Below are positions 23,382-34,416 of a DNA stretch of 64,000 nucleotides, in pieces. The notes beneath the pieces are model-generated. The model saw only the letters and a list, made by a program, of their open reading frames with translations, was not told where the DNA came from and made no database searches. Origin of the DNA: Cryptomeria japonica (lineage: Eukaryota; Streptophyta; Pinopsida; Cupressales; Cupressaceae); contig NW_026729143.1 of the NCBI RefSeq assembly GCF_030272615.1, forward strand, positions 62,001 to 126,000. Reading direction: 5' to 3'. The translations under genes and the position numbers were made by a program. Position 1 is the stretch's first letter, and every line of letters begins with the position of its first letter.

Positions 23382-23793
23382 ATTTGAGCGGTACGTACAT
23401 ATCAACTCACCAGTTTTTCTCTACAGGACTTGGCTTCGTTTCAGAGCTCACATGACAATTTTGTCAATTAGTGGAACTTGGCTCTTTAATGATGAAAGCG
23501 CTATAATTATCAACTTTGCGCATGTGAGAAATCCCTGCAAAATGCAGATGCTTTACAACTGTGTTTTTACAGTACACCTCTAAGTTGATCTCAGGATCAT
23601 TTTCATCAGTTGCTAGTTGCATCGCTTGGCATGTGAACTCTGAAATAAGGTCATTAATGCACAGGAAAACAATCAAGTTGATCTGTGTGCACGATCGAAC
23701 TACTGACGGAGTTTAACTAGACTTTAATGATAGTGTTTACTTGGTAATGTGCCTAATGAGCCGTACGTACATATCGTCTCATCTGTTTTTAGG
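23382..23793. repeat. Direct repeat of about 35 bp flanking a possible exon
   Basis: GAGCGGTACGTACATATCAACTCACCAGTTTTT at about 23386-23420 and GAGCCGTACGTACATATCGTCTCATCTGTTTTT at about 23759-23790 match at most positions. The palindrome GTACGTAC is the core. Copy: about 52291-52702. Confidence 0.65.
23464..23639 (-). CDS. Possible terminal exon of an unknown gene (copy 1)
   Basis: On the minus strand a good acceptor (CCTTATTTCAG) is followed by a frame open for about 58 codons, starting FTCQAMQLATDENDPEINLE and ending IIKEPSSTN before TGA. Base and codon use look coding and less AT-rich than the surroundings. I do not recognise the family, and no neighbouring exon is visible. In copy 2 one base change turns an Asn into a Ser. 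It could be a leftover 3' exon or chance. Confidence 0.3.
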
Positions 23794-23921
23794 CGCTGGC
23801 TATGGGGTCCTTTAAACAGCACCCCATGGCCCCCTACTTCCTAGCCTCCTCCTGCAGCATCGTGCAACCTATGAAGTAGGGAGCTATGGGGTGCTGTTTA
23901 AAGGGCCTCATAGCAAGCGCC
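23792..23921. repeat. 130-bp foldback (inverted repeat)
   Basis: Arms of 53 bases, 23792-23844 and 23869-23921, pair with about five or six mismatches (GGCGCTGGCTATGGGG... against GGCGCTTGCTATGAGG... read from the other strand) around a 24-base loop. The whole is more GC-rich than its surroundings. It could be a foldback or MITE-like element, or a hairpin-RNA precursor. It lies 28 bases before the first exon of the zinc-type gene remnant. Copy: 52701-52830. Confidence 0.85.
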
Positions 23922-23949
23922 ATGATGTACCACCCAAACCCTTTTTTAG

Positions 23950-25326
23950 CAAGAGCTGCAAGCAGCGAAGTTCCTGTCGGGAGTGGCAGGAAGGAGGTGT
24001 GATTGGTTTGAGTTGTTGTTGAGAAAGTCGGTGGAAGCGAAGTTGTATGAAGATCTAATAGTTCTTTATTTTGATTTAATGAAAGTTAAATTTCAGATAA
24101 TTATAAATGCAACTATCAGGATCATTGTGTAGGAAAGCACAAATGAACAATTTCATTTTTAAAATGTACGACGGAAAGGTCGAGATTGCTGCTATGGCTC
24201 CTTATAATAGATCTGAGTATTATAGAGAGAGCCTGAGTGAGCTAGCAGAAGCGGTGACAGAAAGAATCGATTCTTGCTATTACAGTGGATTCACCTTCAT
24301 GAGGGCTCTGAAGCTTATTATAGCTCAGATTGCAGCCAAGGACTGGACTGATATTGACAGCAAGCGAGTGGCTATGACAGTTGATATCCTGAGGAGAAAT
24401 CTTACGTCTGCGGTCCACATGGGATGCCTTTCTGTGACAGATACAAATGAAGAATTAAGGGTTTTGGATAATTTCAACACACAGGAAGGAGTTCCTGATT
24501 TTCCTGTTGCTGTCGGGGAGTCTTCTATAAGTTCAAACACCACAGATTTCTGTGATGATGACGAGGAGCAAAGGTTGCAGCTAGAGGCTAATGTAGCTCT
24601 TGGCAAAGTAAAGCAAGGACTATCAGTTTGTGGATGCAAATGTTCTGTTTGCTTCTGGAGATGTGTGATGGAGAAAGGGCATGGTGACCGTCATTCTTGC
24701 ATGGGGAGTCATTTGTGTACAGAAAACTGCAGTTATTGTACTCGAGAAGGAGACAGCTTAAGCTTATGCGGGGATTTAGCAGGGCATGAAGGAAATCACA
24801 ATTGCAAAAGGAAAAATCATACATGTGGCCAGAGCTGTTACTTATATGAGACATCTTCAAATTGTAATGAGAAATGTTCTCTGTGGCCAGGGCAGCCTGG
24901 CCAGCACAAGTGCGATTCCCCTCAACATATGTGCAACAGAAAATGCTCTCTTCCAAGCTGCATTAATCCCTGTGTTGTGGCGATTGAATCGAACCATAAA
25001 GCACATCAGTGCAATGAGAAATATTGTCCAACCAAATGCACGATAAATGGGTGCAGCAGCTCATTTCAGTCCTCCACCATACTTGAACAAGGTTTCATCA
25101 TAAAAAAGCCTCTCCAAGAGGTGACAATTTAGAAATCCTTCTTGTATCAATTTAATAATTATGTTGAATATTGTAATAACAAGATTCTTTTTTAAAGGCA
25201 ACAATACCACAATCACCTAAAGAAGTTTCAGCATCCCTGATAACAAAGTCCCTCAAGGAAGCTCCCTTAAAGGTCCATGATGTATTGCTAGAAGGGAAAG
25301 AATGTGTGGAACAAGTGGATGAGTGA
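23950..25326 (+). pseudogene. Cys/His-rich zinc-type protein gene, 3' end, frameshifted (copy 1)
   Basis: Acceptor CCCTTTTTTAG at 23949 opens QELQAAKFLSGVAGRRCDWF and continues through KSVEAKLYEDLIVLYFDLMK to NATIRIIV, then meets TAG at 24128. One base out of frame, coding resumes as RKAQMNNFIFKMYDGKVEIA, so one extra base near 24127-24130 is the likely lesion (alternatively an unrecognised splice). The frame then runs through an acidic stretch (DFCDDDEEQRLQLEA) to a region with some 25 Cys and 10 His in NFX1-like spacing (HLCTENCSYC, HTCGQSC, GQHKCDSPQHMCNRKC, HQCNEKYCPTKC). It ends with donor GAG/GTGACA, a 77-base intron (25121-25197) and a last exon 25198-25326 (ATIPQSPKEVSASLITKSLK). Resemblance to the C-terminal parts of very large GTPase-like proteins is suspected, not shown. 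Upstream exons are absent. Confidence 0.7.
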
Positions 25327-27422
25327 TGAAGGCTTATGCTTGTGAAAAGAAGTGAAAGTATCATGACATGATAGAGACTTTAGATCAACAAGTATGCTTT
25401 TTGACTTAAAATTGTAGAACTTTTGCCCCCAGTTATTTTGATATTAGGGGAGATCAACTCTTGTTCTTTTTCTTTCATAGGATTTTTATCCTTGACCTTG
25501 ATTTTTTCAGAGTCCAATAGCTTTTGATTTTGATTTGAACTAAAAGACTTTTCTTTAGTTTTCACTTTTAGTTTTTTCTTTTCAAGGCTTAATTTTTCAT
25601 CCCCAATTAGTAAGGGCTTTTGTAATTCTTGTTGATCCAAGTCTGGGAGAGGACTGGAAATGGAATAAGTGGATGATATGGTAAAGCTATGTGAGTTATC
25701 AAGAGGGTTGGTGATATGCTCAATAGATTCTTTGTTGGAACCACTCTTAGGACTATTGATATCAAGAGCTGCTTGCAGCACTAGAGGTGATTTGCATTCA
25801 GACATAGTAGCCACAACACTAGGTGGTTCACACCCAATTCCTTGGCATTGCAAATTTTTTGTAGGTTGTTCCTGTCGACTGAATGTCTTAGGAGATAGTG
25901 GGAGTTGATCAGCATGACAGATATACTCACCACATCTCATGTCTTTAATCTTGAATTTTTCTTTTAGCTCTATTTGTTTGGATGTAGAAGCCTTTAATGA
26001 TTCTGGATCCACATAAGTTGATGAAGGAATAGCCTCTAAATTGATTGGGATTGTTATTTCTGATCTAGGTCATAGATTGTTGCAATATATGAATGGGTTA
26101 GGATCAGCTTTGATGATAACTTCAACTCCATTGTGTGAAAACTTGATACATCGATGGTATGTAGATGGTAATGCGCTCATCTCATGAATCCATGGACGTC
26201 CTAGCAATATGTTGTATGTGAGATCGAGGTCAAGGACTTGACAAACCTCATCTTTTGTAATTGGCCCAACTCTAAGAGGTAAAGTGACTATGCCTTTGGA
26301 TGAATGCTCTTCATCATCATATGCTTTGATGGTAATTTTGTTTGTAGAATTCACAGCTTTATCAGAATATCCCAATTGTTTGATAGTGCTCAATGTACAA
26401 ATGTTTAGACCTGCTCCTCCATCTATCAAGACTCGCTTTATTCAATGTTTATGTAGGAAGGTTTCAATGTGTAAAGGTGCATTATGTGGTTGGCTCACAG
26501 AGGCGTCATCAGCTTCTGTGAATGTAAGGGAGTGTGGAACAGAAAGGTATCCCACCAAGGATTGAAACTGGTCCATGTTTAGATCAATAGGGATGGAAGT
26601 GTCTCTCAAGGTTTTGTCAAGAATGGCCTTATGTGCAGGGGATATGCGTAAAAGTTCAAGGATGGAGATAGGTGTGGGTTTCTTCCCTAACTGTTCTACA
26701 AGGTCATACTCAAGTTTGGTTGATAAGGAAGTAGTCTTTTTAGCTGGAGCACCTTGTAAAGTGAATTTTCCTCGATGAGTTGTAACATTACACTAAGAGG
26801 TAGGTTCGGAAGAAGATCTAATTCCTTTCAGGACAACCTTGGGTCTTTGGGTAGAATTCTCATGCGTTTTGTCCTTGATGATAATGGTAGAGACATAATT
26901 GTCCATTGAAATGTGATCAACAATTGAATCATAGTTATAGGATTCTTTGGTATAGTTGGTTTGCTCATCTATGGCTTTAGCTTTTTCCTTGTCATGTTTT
27001 GGGAATGGATCTTTAAAGATCTGATTTTTTAAGAATTTTTTTGCATCAAAATTAAAATCACAAAGAACAGATGTTGTGTATAATTATGAGATATTTCCAA
27101 AAATGTAAGAAAACCCGAACAATTCACTGATTTGCTCTCAAAATTAATTGTTTATGAAAAATCATAAAAAATTCATAGAAAATGAAAATGTGCTCCAAAA
27201 ATTCTAAATTTTGGATTGAAATCTATTGATACTGTCTTCAACTTGCCAATAAAATTCTGTGCAAAAATTCTAATACGTTTGTGAGATAGGATCAAATCTC
27301 TCCAAGATCTTGATTTTGTGTCCAAAACCCTAGCTGCACAAGGTTTTCTCCAAATTGTTTTACAAAACAGCAATATAGGGTTAGAAAAACCTGCAAAAAA
27401 CATAGATCTAACAAAAATCTAT

Positions 27423-27440
27423 GTCCCATGGGGCGTGCCA
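27423..27440 (-). other. Primer-binding site of the gypsy fossil
   Basis: TGGCACGCCCCATGGGAC on the minus strand, three bases inside the LTR end. TGG pairs with the CCA end of a tRNA; I cannot assign which tRNA. Copy: 56332-56349. Confidence 0.75.
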
Positions 27441-27443
27441 AAA

Positions 27444-28229
27444 TGTATATGGTGAAAATGGAAAACAACAATATTGAAAGACTAAATGAATTCAACCACA
27501 AAACCCTAGCCTAACAACAACAAAGATCCACCATAACTTATGAAGATTACCTAAGACAATGCAAATCAAATGAAATCACAAAGATTATACCATCACATGT
27601 CCAATAGGGTTTAGATCTCCATTCTTCCTATCTCCATTTATCTTGCTTGATATATTTGCTCTTAGATTTTATATGTGCACAAGAGCTCAACAAAGAACGG
27701 AAATGTGGTTGAAAGTAGGCTTGATCGCATATGCAAGTTTGAAAGTGTAATGTAGTTGAGAAGTCAACTAATCAGGGTTGATAATGAAGGAAGTGTCCTC
27801 TTATATAGAAGACACTGTAGGAAATGGAGGGATAAGATTGGAGGTGTAAGAGATAAATAGTCAGCTAGGATTAGAGGGTAGGTAGAGAAAATAAGAAAAT
27901 AATGAAAGGGTAGGTAGTGTAGGAATTAAGAGATGAATGACATGTGTCATGGGTAGAAAAGGTTAATGAATTAATTAAATAAATAAAGATTTATTTAATT
28001 AATAGAGGAAGTGGGATCAATTAAATAAATAAGATATCTATTTAATTTAGGAAAAGGATAATTTAAATAAATAAAAGTATTTATTTAAATGAGAAATAAG
28101 GCTAAAAGAGGATAAATGAATTAGTTAAATAAATAAAGATTTATTTAATTAATAGAAGAATTAGGCTTAAAATAATTAAATAAATAAAGATATTTATTTA
28201 ATTAGACTAAACAATTTTAGGTGTCTACA
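27444..28229 (-). mobile_element. 5' LTR of the minus-strand gypsy fossil
   Basis: 786 bases with TG...CA ends and an adjacent primer-binding site. The U3 part (27966-28206) holds five AT-rich palindromic modules; a TATA box CTATATAAGAGG lies at about 27805-27816 (plus-strand positions). Copy: 56353-57138. Confidence 0.85.
27966..28206. repeat. Five AT-rich palindromic modules in the LTR
   Basis: Modules of the form ATTAAATAAATA-AAGAT-TTATTTAATT, each close to its own reverse complement, are spaced about 40-50 bases apart. Similar modules occur in the plus-strand LTR at 3369-3640. Copy: 56875-57115. Confidence 0.8.
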
Positions 28230-28903
28230 ACTATAATTTAGTTGCATTTCATTTAAGTGAATTTGTTATAAAGAACATTCATTCATCCATGTAGTGCATT
28301 CATTTTAAATATGCATTCCTTTCATCATCCTTTAAGTTCATTTAGAATTCATTTCATAGGTGCATTTTTCCCCATTTTGTTTCATCTAGATTCATGAGAT
28401 GCATGCATTATCCTCCAATTGCACTAAGGTGCAGTTATTCATTATCCTTTAATTGCATTAAGGTGCAGTTATTCATTATTCTTTATCCCCTATTTGCATT
28501 TATTTGCATTATCATTTCAATCTCATTTATCACTTAGTTATGTTTTGAATCATTTTAGTCATTTAGATTAATTTTAAATACATCTCATAAACATTACATC
28601 ATTTAGATACATTCATTTAAGTGCATTCATACATAAACATTTGTATCAACATTTGTTCATCCATTTAAAGTGCATTCATACATCACATTTGCATACACAT
28701 TTGATTCACTTAGATTCATCTTACAACATGCATCATTTACTCATATCATATCATAAAAAATGAACAAGTATTATCTATCACAAACATCATTATGCATTAT
28801 TTCAACTCATTATTTTTGCATACATCATCATCATTACATCATAATTAACATCATTACCACAAGCATCGTCCATCTTCTACCTGCATCCACATAATTAGAC
28901 AAA
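28230..28903. repeat. CATT/TGCATTCAT-rich low-complexity region
   Basis: Low-complexity DNA rich in CATTTA, TGCATTCAT and ACATCATT words, continuing into the first 230 bases of the next unit. Contains a 34-bp tandem duplication (28417-28450 and 28451-28484, AATTGCACTAAGGTGCAG type). No gene. Copy: 57139-57812, duplication 57326-57393. Confidence 0.7.
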
Positions 28904-29187
28904 TCATCCATAGCATGCATCTAGAAATCATATCATCACCATGTATATATAGTAATCAAATCATCCATAGCATGAATCTAAGCATAACTCATAATCATCA
29001 TCCTGTATCAACAATATACGTGTCATCATACATATGCATATAATATCAAAGCATGGGATCTCTTCATATATCACATTAAAAAAAAAGATTACATGTATCA
29101 TAGTACAATGATGTCAAAATATATCGACTACCAAAATCCATCCAAGTCACAGTCCAAAATAATAATGTAACAAGTACCTAAAATATC

Positions 29188-31167
29188 TCAAATGGCACTC
29201 TGGCCAGATGCTGCACCACGACTACCCCCTACTCCTCCCCCACCACCTCACTGAGGAGGACCCATAACACCCCCACTTCTCTGAGCCCTCTGTGACCACT
29301 TTGATCTTGCCCACCGCATCTTAGAATAGCTCAGTGCTTGCTGACTAACTGGCACAACCAGCTCATATATTCCCCACCAATAGTCAATCTCTCCACTTGC
29401 CTGTCACATCTCCCTCAACACCACCTCAGTTGGACCCTATGCCTATGCTCCCTCCAAGACTTGGACTCTATCCTGCACCTCCCTCAACCTGTCCACCAGA
29501 TCATCTCTCTCTTTCCTCACTACAGTCAGCTCCACCTCCCATGCAAATAGTTGGACATCTCTAGCTGCAATCTCTGCCTCGCTATCCTCTAACCGAGTCT
29601 GTGAGTGTAAAATCATATACTCCCATACATCTCCATCTCCTCCACCTATCTCTCCCCCTCCCATCTCCATAGGAACCTCTCCTCCACCTATGGCTCCCTC
29701 TCCCATCTCCATAGGCACTACACCCCCACCAATATCCCTACCTCCTTCTTTGGCAGCCCCTCGTATCAGTGGACCCTGTGATAGTCGCAACGACTCTCCC
29801 CCTCTACCTCTCCTCTGTAATCATCCTCCTCCACCACCTCCACCTCCAAATCCCCCTCCACCACCAAATCCTCCTCGTCCTCCACCTCCTCCTGCTCCAC
29901 CAAATACTCCACCACCTCCATCTCCTCCTCCACCTTTTCCTGCTCCACCAAATCCTCCTCCACCACCTCCATCTCCTCCTCCTACTCCTCGACCTCCTCT
30001 CTTCCTCCTTTATCATCTCCTCTCATCCTCAAAAGGTGGTATAGGCTCGATCGGATCTGAAATCTATATAATCAGATGTGCAGTATGATACTGTGTGTAC
30101 TCCTCTGTCACCCCTGCATCGACAATCTCAGGCCTCATATGCCCTGGTCTCGCCTGTAAATTCTGGAACTCTATCAAGGCCTGATCATATGGTAACATTG
30201 GTCCCCACTAAAATCTCTCCCGTACTACCCATGCATACTCCCCTGAGCCTCTCGACAATCCCTACCTCCGTCAAAACTGCCTCATCACTCTCCCTGGCAC
30301 CTGTCTCTCTATAAGGTAGGATGTGCGCCCAATCAAAAAGTGTGTCATAAATACATACAGTAGCACTTCTGCATCATCCTCCCAAGGCTCACACTCGATA
30401 TACAACCTCCATATCACTGTATCTAGGTCATCTAAAGCCCGTCACAAAAAATCCAACTTCCTCAGATGGGGCTGGCTCATCATCCCTCCATACATATAAA
30501 CATAGGGCTGATATATCACCCTAAATATCAAGTAGACTGTTCGTGTGACTGGCAAGTGCTCCCAAGCCCAGATGTGTAGTAATGTGATCCCTACTGCTAG
30601 TGATCTCTTCTCTCGGTACACCACCTCGTGTAGCTCCCTATAAATATGTGCTAGCACACATGGTCCCCAGGCATAGTGGGTCCTCTCAGTCATCATCTTC
30701 TCAATCACCTGGTCCCAACCAACGGCTAGTCCATGTGAACGTCAGTCGGGGCACACCAAACCCCCGACGATCCTGGATAAAACTATTGGTAAAGGCTCAT
30801 ACAATGCTACTATGTCCTCCTAGGATACAAAGTCATCCTCAATATAAACATCATCAGCAAATATTCTCTACACCGTCGTCGTCCCTAATGCTTGATCATA
30901 GGTCACCAGCTCCCCTCTAATCAGGATGTGTAGTATCCTCCACACATCCTCTAGCATCACTGTCATCTCTCCCATCGCCAGGTAGAAGGTACATATCTCA
31001 CTATGCCAATGCTCGGCCAGTGCTGTCATCAGTCCGCAATTCATCCGAATCACGGGACGATAGATCATATCGTACAAACTAGTCGCAGCGACGCAGAATC
31101 TGTCTGCCTCTGTCAGCTGCTATGTGGCAGGATGCTGCTCCGGCATCTGTAGAACAGGCACGTCCTC
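29188..31167 (-). pseudogene. Plant mobile domain ORF, degenerate (copy 2)
   Basis: Copy of the 285-2264 relic at offset 28903. One substitution is visible in it (29791, C here against T in copy 1). Domain blocks lie at 30442-30708 and 30868-31167, the coiled-coil end at 29443-29787. Confidence 0.75.
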
Positions 31168-32258
31168 CTACACACATCAACAAACATTAGTTGTTTTGGT
31201 ACAAACTTTCTTAAGTTTTCAACCTAGACTATCAACAGATACTTTGATCAAGTATCTTCGGGTCTCAATAGGTAATCGATTATGGCAATCCTAGACTACA
31301 ACAGACATTTATCATAATGACCTAGTCTCAAGGGGGCTGCTATAATTCACCAAAACAACCAATCAAACAATCAACTGAGACATCAGGCTATGTTCTCTAA
31401 CACTGGGGAATTTTTATCACAATAGTGCTATTCTGCTCACAATAGCGCCACAATTTGTGCACAAAAGTGCTAAACAATCAAACACGCTAAATTAACTACA
31501 CAACAATGCTATTCAATAACAACAGCACTACAACAAACATACAAACGTGCTAATACTACAATACCACTACTACTATGTAATGAAAGCACTAAACCTAACA
31601 CAAGCGCTACAACTACTATACAATAGCACCATTGCGGCATAATAGTGCTATTCTAGGCGACAATAGCATTAAAACATGGTTTTAGCGCTATTATCTTGAT
31701 TGGACTTTGATGCCTGAAAAAACATGCCAAAAATGCACAAAACACAAAATTCAAAATTTGTGTATAGCTGGTTTGTAGTTGTCTGGCTGTTGGAATCGAC
31801 AGATCCACTCTAGCCGGTGATCTTCTATAGGCATAGGCATGATGATCGTTGCTCACTCCTTCACCAAAAATTCCCTATCAGAGCTCTAAACTGCCAAGGA
31901 GATAGGTGCAAATGAGCCTATTTTTTCCCCTTCCCCCCCATATATACCATCCAGCCCTAACCCTAATTCACCCCGCTTACTGTTGTGGTCCCTCTAAACT
32001 TCCAACGTCTCTCATTTCCTCATTTTACCCCCATTTTTCTCCCATCATTTCACCGTTATTGCTAATTTCTTGTATTCTACCTCCCCTCAACTTCTTGTTC
32101 TTTTTCGAGAGATCACCCGATTTTTTGAAATTTTTTAGCCCATCTGTCGAGGGGACATAGCACCCACTAAATTAACATTTATGGGGCATATTTCTTCACA
32201 CCTATTTTTCTTTCTTTGAAACGATGTGATAAACCGCACCGTCTCAAAGAGGGGCAAA

Positions 32259-33704
32259 AGTAGTCACATAAATCTGTCCATTTAATTAAATGAATATTTA
32301 CTATTTATTTGATTATTTAACTATTAATAATCAGTTAATTAAATTAAAATTTAATTAATTCATCCTCAGCCTCTTCTCCTATTAATTAAATAAATTATTC
32401 AATTTATTTAAATATTAATTAAGCTACATTCTTAAGGAATTAAATGAATAAAACATATTTATTGAATTTAACCCTCTTTCCTCTTTTAAATAAATAATAA
32501 AATATTTATTTAAATCCTTAAACTACTCCCCCCCTCCCCCCACTTGCATTCTCCTACAAATGCAAGTTGCACCTATTTAGTTGAAATAAATGAATTTTAT
32601 TTTAATTAAAATCCTATTTTCCCTCACCCACCAAACCCACTTACATCTTAAATCCCCTTCTAGACAATTCTAACCACTTTCTAAATTCTTCTAAACCATT
32701 CCTAATTTGCCTAATCCATTTCCTAAATATTGTCACATTCCTAGGCAACTTGAAGTCACTTCTCAAAGCCTCAAAGTCTTTGAAAAGCATTAAAGGCTTT
32801 ATGTATTCAACAGGTTAACGCCTAAAGTATTCCAAACCATTAATGGCTCTTACATGACCATTAATGCTTAACTCAACTCACCCACATGGTTAGAGACTTT
32901 CCTCTAACTTAACCATCCTTTTGACTCATGGGTCTCTTCAAGCATTAATGGTTAACTCAACTCACCCACTAACTCTTGTACAAGAGTTTAGCCATTGGAT
33001 AAAGGCATTATTCATTGGATAGCGACTTTATTCATTCAACTCAAGCTTAACCTTAACTCCTAACCTAACCTTCATGTCATTTCAAGCATTTAATGCTTCT
33101 TCCCTCTCCTCTCAAGCCATCTCATGTTGGCATTTGTCATCCTGGGATTGGGTTGAAAGCCCTCACATGGATCATAAATCTTTCTATCTTGACCCTTGTT
33201 GAGATTACTTAATCTCAACCATCCATTGCCCTATTTTTCCTATAAATAGAGCCCATTCCTTCATAATTCAGATCCAGAAATCTTGTATGCATCTAATCTA
33301 TAGTGAAATTTAAGAGATCATTTTAGGAGTCATCTAATCTACATTGTTATTTTGGTTAAAACCAAGATAGCTTAATTAGGCTTTCTCATATTTCGCTTGC
33401 ATTTGCATATTTTAAATCATTTTTCATAAATCTTGAATCTCCATAAGACTTCCATAGTAGTGCAAAGAGCTAAGGGCTACACTCATGTGGAACTTGGAGA
33501 GGAGAGGAACAAGGGAGAAGCTACTATGAACATGTTGGCAAGCATTTGGAAGGGTCTTGTGTCTTTCTTTTGTTTTTGCATACTTTCCATTAAATGTTTG
33601 ATCTCTCTTCATATGCTTGCTTAGGATCGTATTTCGTTTATGATACTAACACTAACAGTTGATTCTTGAGTCTTTTGTTTGTGTTCCTAACATCCTATTT
33701 TGCA
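32259..33704 (+). mobile_element. LTR, plus orientation (copy 2)
   Basis: Second copy of the 3356-4801 LTR. TATA box at 33240-33249. Confidence 0.5.
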
Positions 33705-34416
33705 GTGCATCGGTTATAGTAAATGGTACATGTATAAAAATGTGTGTAAATAAAGACAACATAATGTGCAATGTATGAAAATATATGTAATTGAATAAGA
33801 ATGATAGAATGAAAAGAAAGAAATTAATTTAAACAACAGTTATATCGTTTATTGAAATATAACTATATTAAATAATTATCTAATCCACTGAAATAAACTC
33901 AACATTAAATAAAATGTGTACATATTTCACATAGAATAAATTATTAAATTATAAATGATAAAAAAAATTTGTATTTGATTTCAATGTACACTTTCATCTA
34001 AGAAAAATAGACATTCCAACTATGAAAAAGTTGTAGTAATTTTGACGTGTAGGATCACTTCAAGTATTAAAAAAATAATGTTCTAGCAGAACACCCCATA
34101 GTCATATTATTCGCACCAAACTAGAGTAATTACTTGGCACCCAATCAAAGCTAATTAACACTGGTTATTTGCACCCAGTCAAGGTCAAAATGTTGTATCT
34201 GTTCCAACGAAAGAAAAAGTGAGATTCCAACTAAAGTTGTGGAAACCCTGAAGTGTAAGATGTGGATACTTGTATTTTTAATGTTTCCCTTGTGGAAAAA
34301 CTGAGACCACATATTCTATTATGTAGTTTCTGGCATAATACTGAATGTAGTATTATTCAATCCTATTACAAAGAAGCGTGCCTTGGTGTTGAAGGCTGTA
34401 ACGGCAGATATTTAGC

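Larger units (their letters stand above)
25370..28229 (-). mobile_element. Ty3/gypsy fossil, LTR-to-protease fragment (copy 1)
   Basis: Read on the minus strand: LTR 28229 to 27444 (TGTAGACACC to CCATATACA), primer-binding site 27440 to 27423, a leader, the gag-protease linker (about 26780-26440, LEYDLVEQLGKKPTPISILE and LLRISPAHKAILDKTL), a retropepsin (26429-26070, VLIDGGAGLNICT and YNILLGRPWIHE), and a post-protease stretch to about 25380. Protease with this fold before any reverse transcriptase and a TGG-type primer site identify Ty3/gypsy. The fragment is broken and stops at about 25370, some 45 bases past the stop of the zinc-type gene. Old relative to the tandem array. Confidence 0.85.
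1..28903. repeat. Tandem array unit, copy 1
   Basis: The sequence from base 1 recurs at 28904 and again at 57813 in the same orientation, with every gene and transposon relic at a constant offset. The true duplication junction cannot be located, because a tandem array looks the same from any starting phase; base 1 is simply where the window opens. Comparing copies 1 and 2 by eye I found about 14 single-base differences (copy 1 positions 888, 5540, 13823, 14277, 15414, 17993, 18818, 22139, 23568, 23951, 23987, 24260, 24306, 25380) plus one microsatellite length change. My comparison was not exhaustive. Confidence 0.97.
28230..33704 (+). mobile_element. Ty3/gypsy-like remnant, 3' part (copy 2)
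   Basis: Same element in the second unit, here shown with its possible full left extent, starting directly after the minus-strand LTR that ends at 28229. Antisense ORF 29188-31168, LTR about 32259-33704. Confidence 0.45.

Noticed and set aside
24588-24956. Minus-strand frame of 122 codons in the zinc-type gene
   Set aside because: Overlaps the Cys/His-rich coding region on the other strand, which has the clear pattern.
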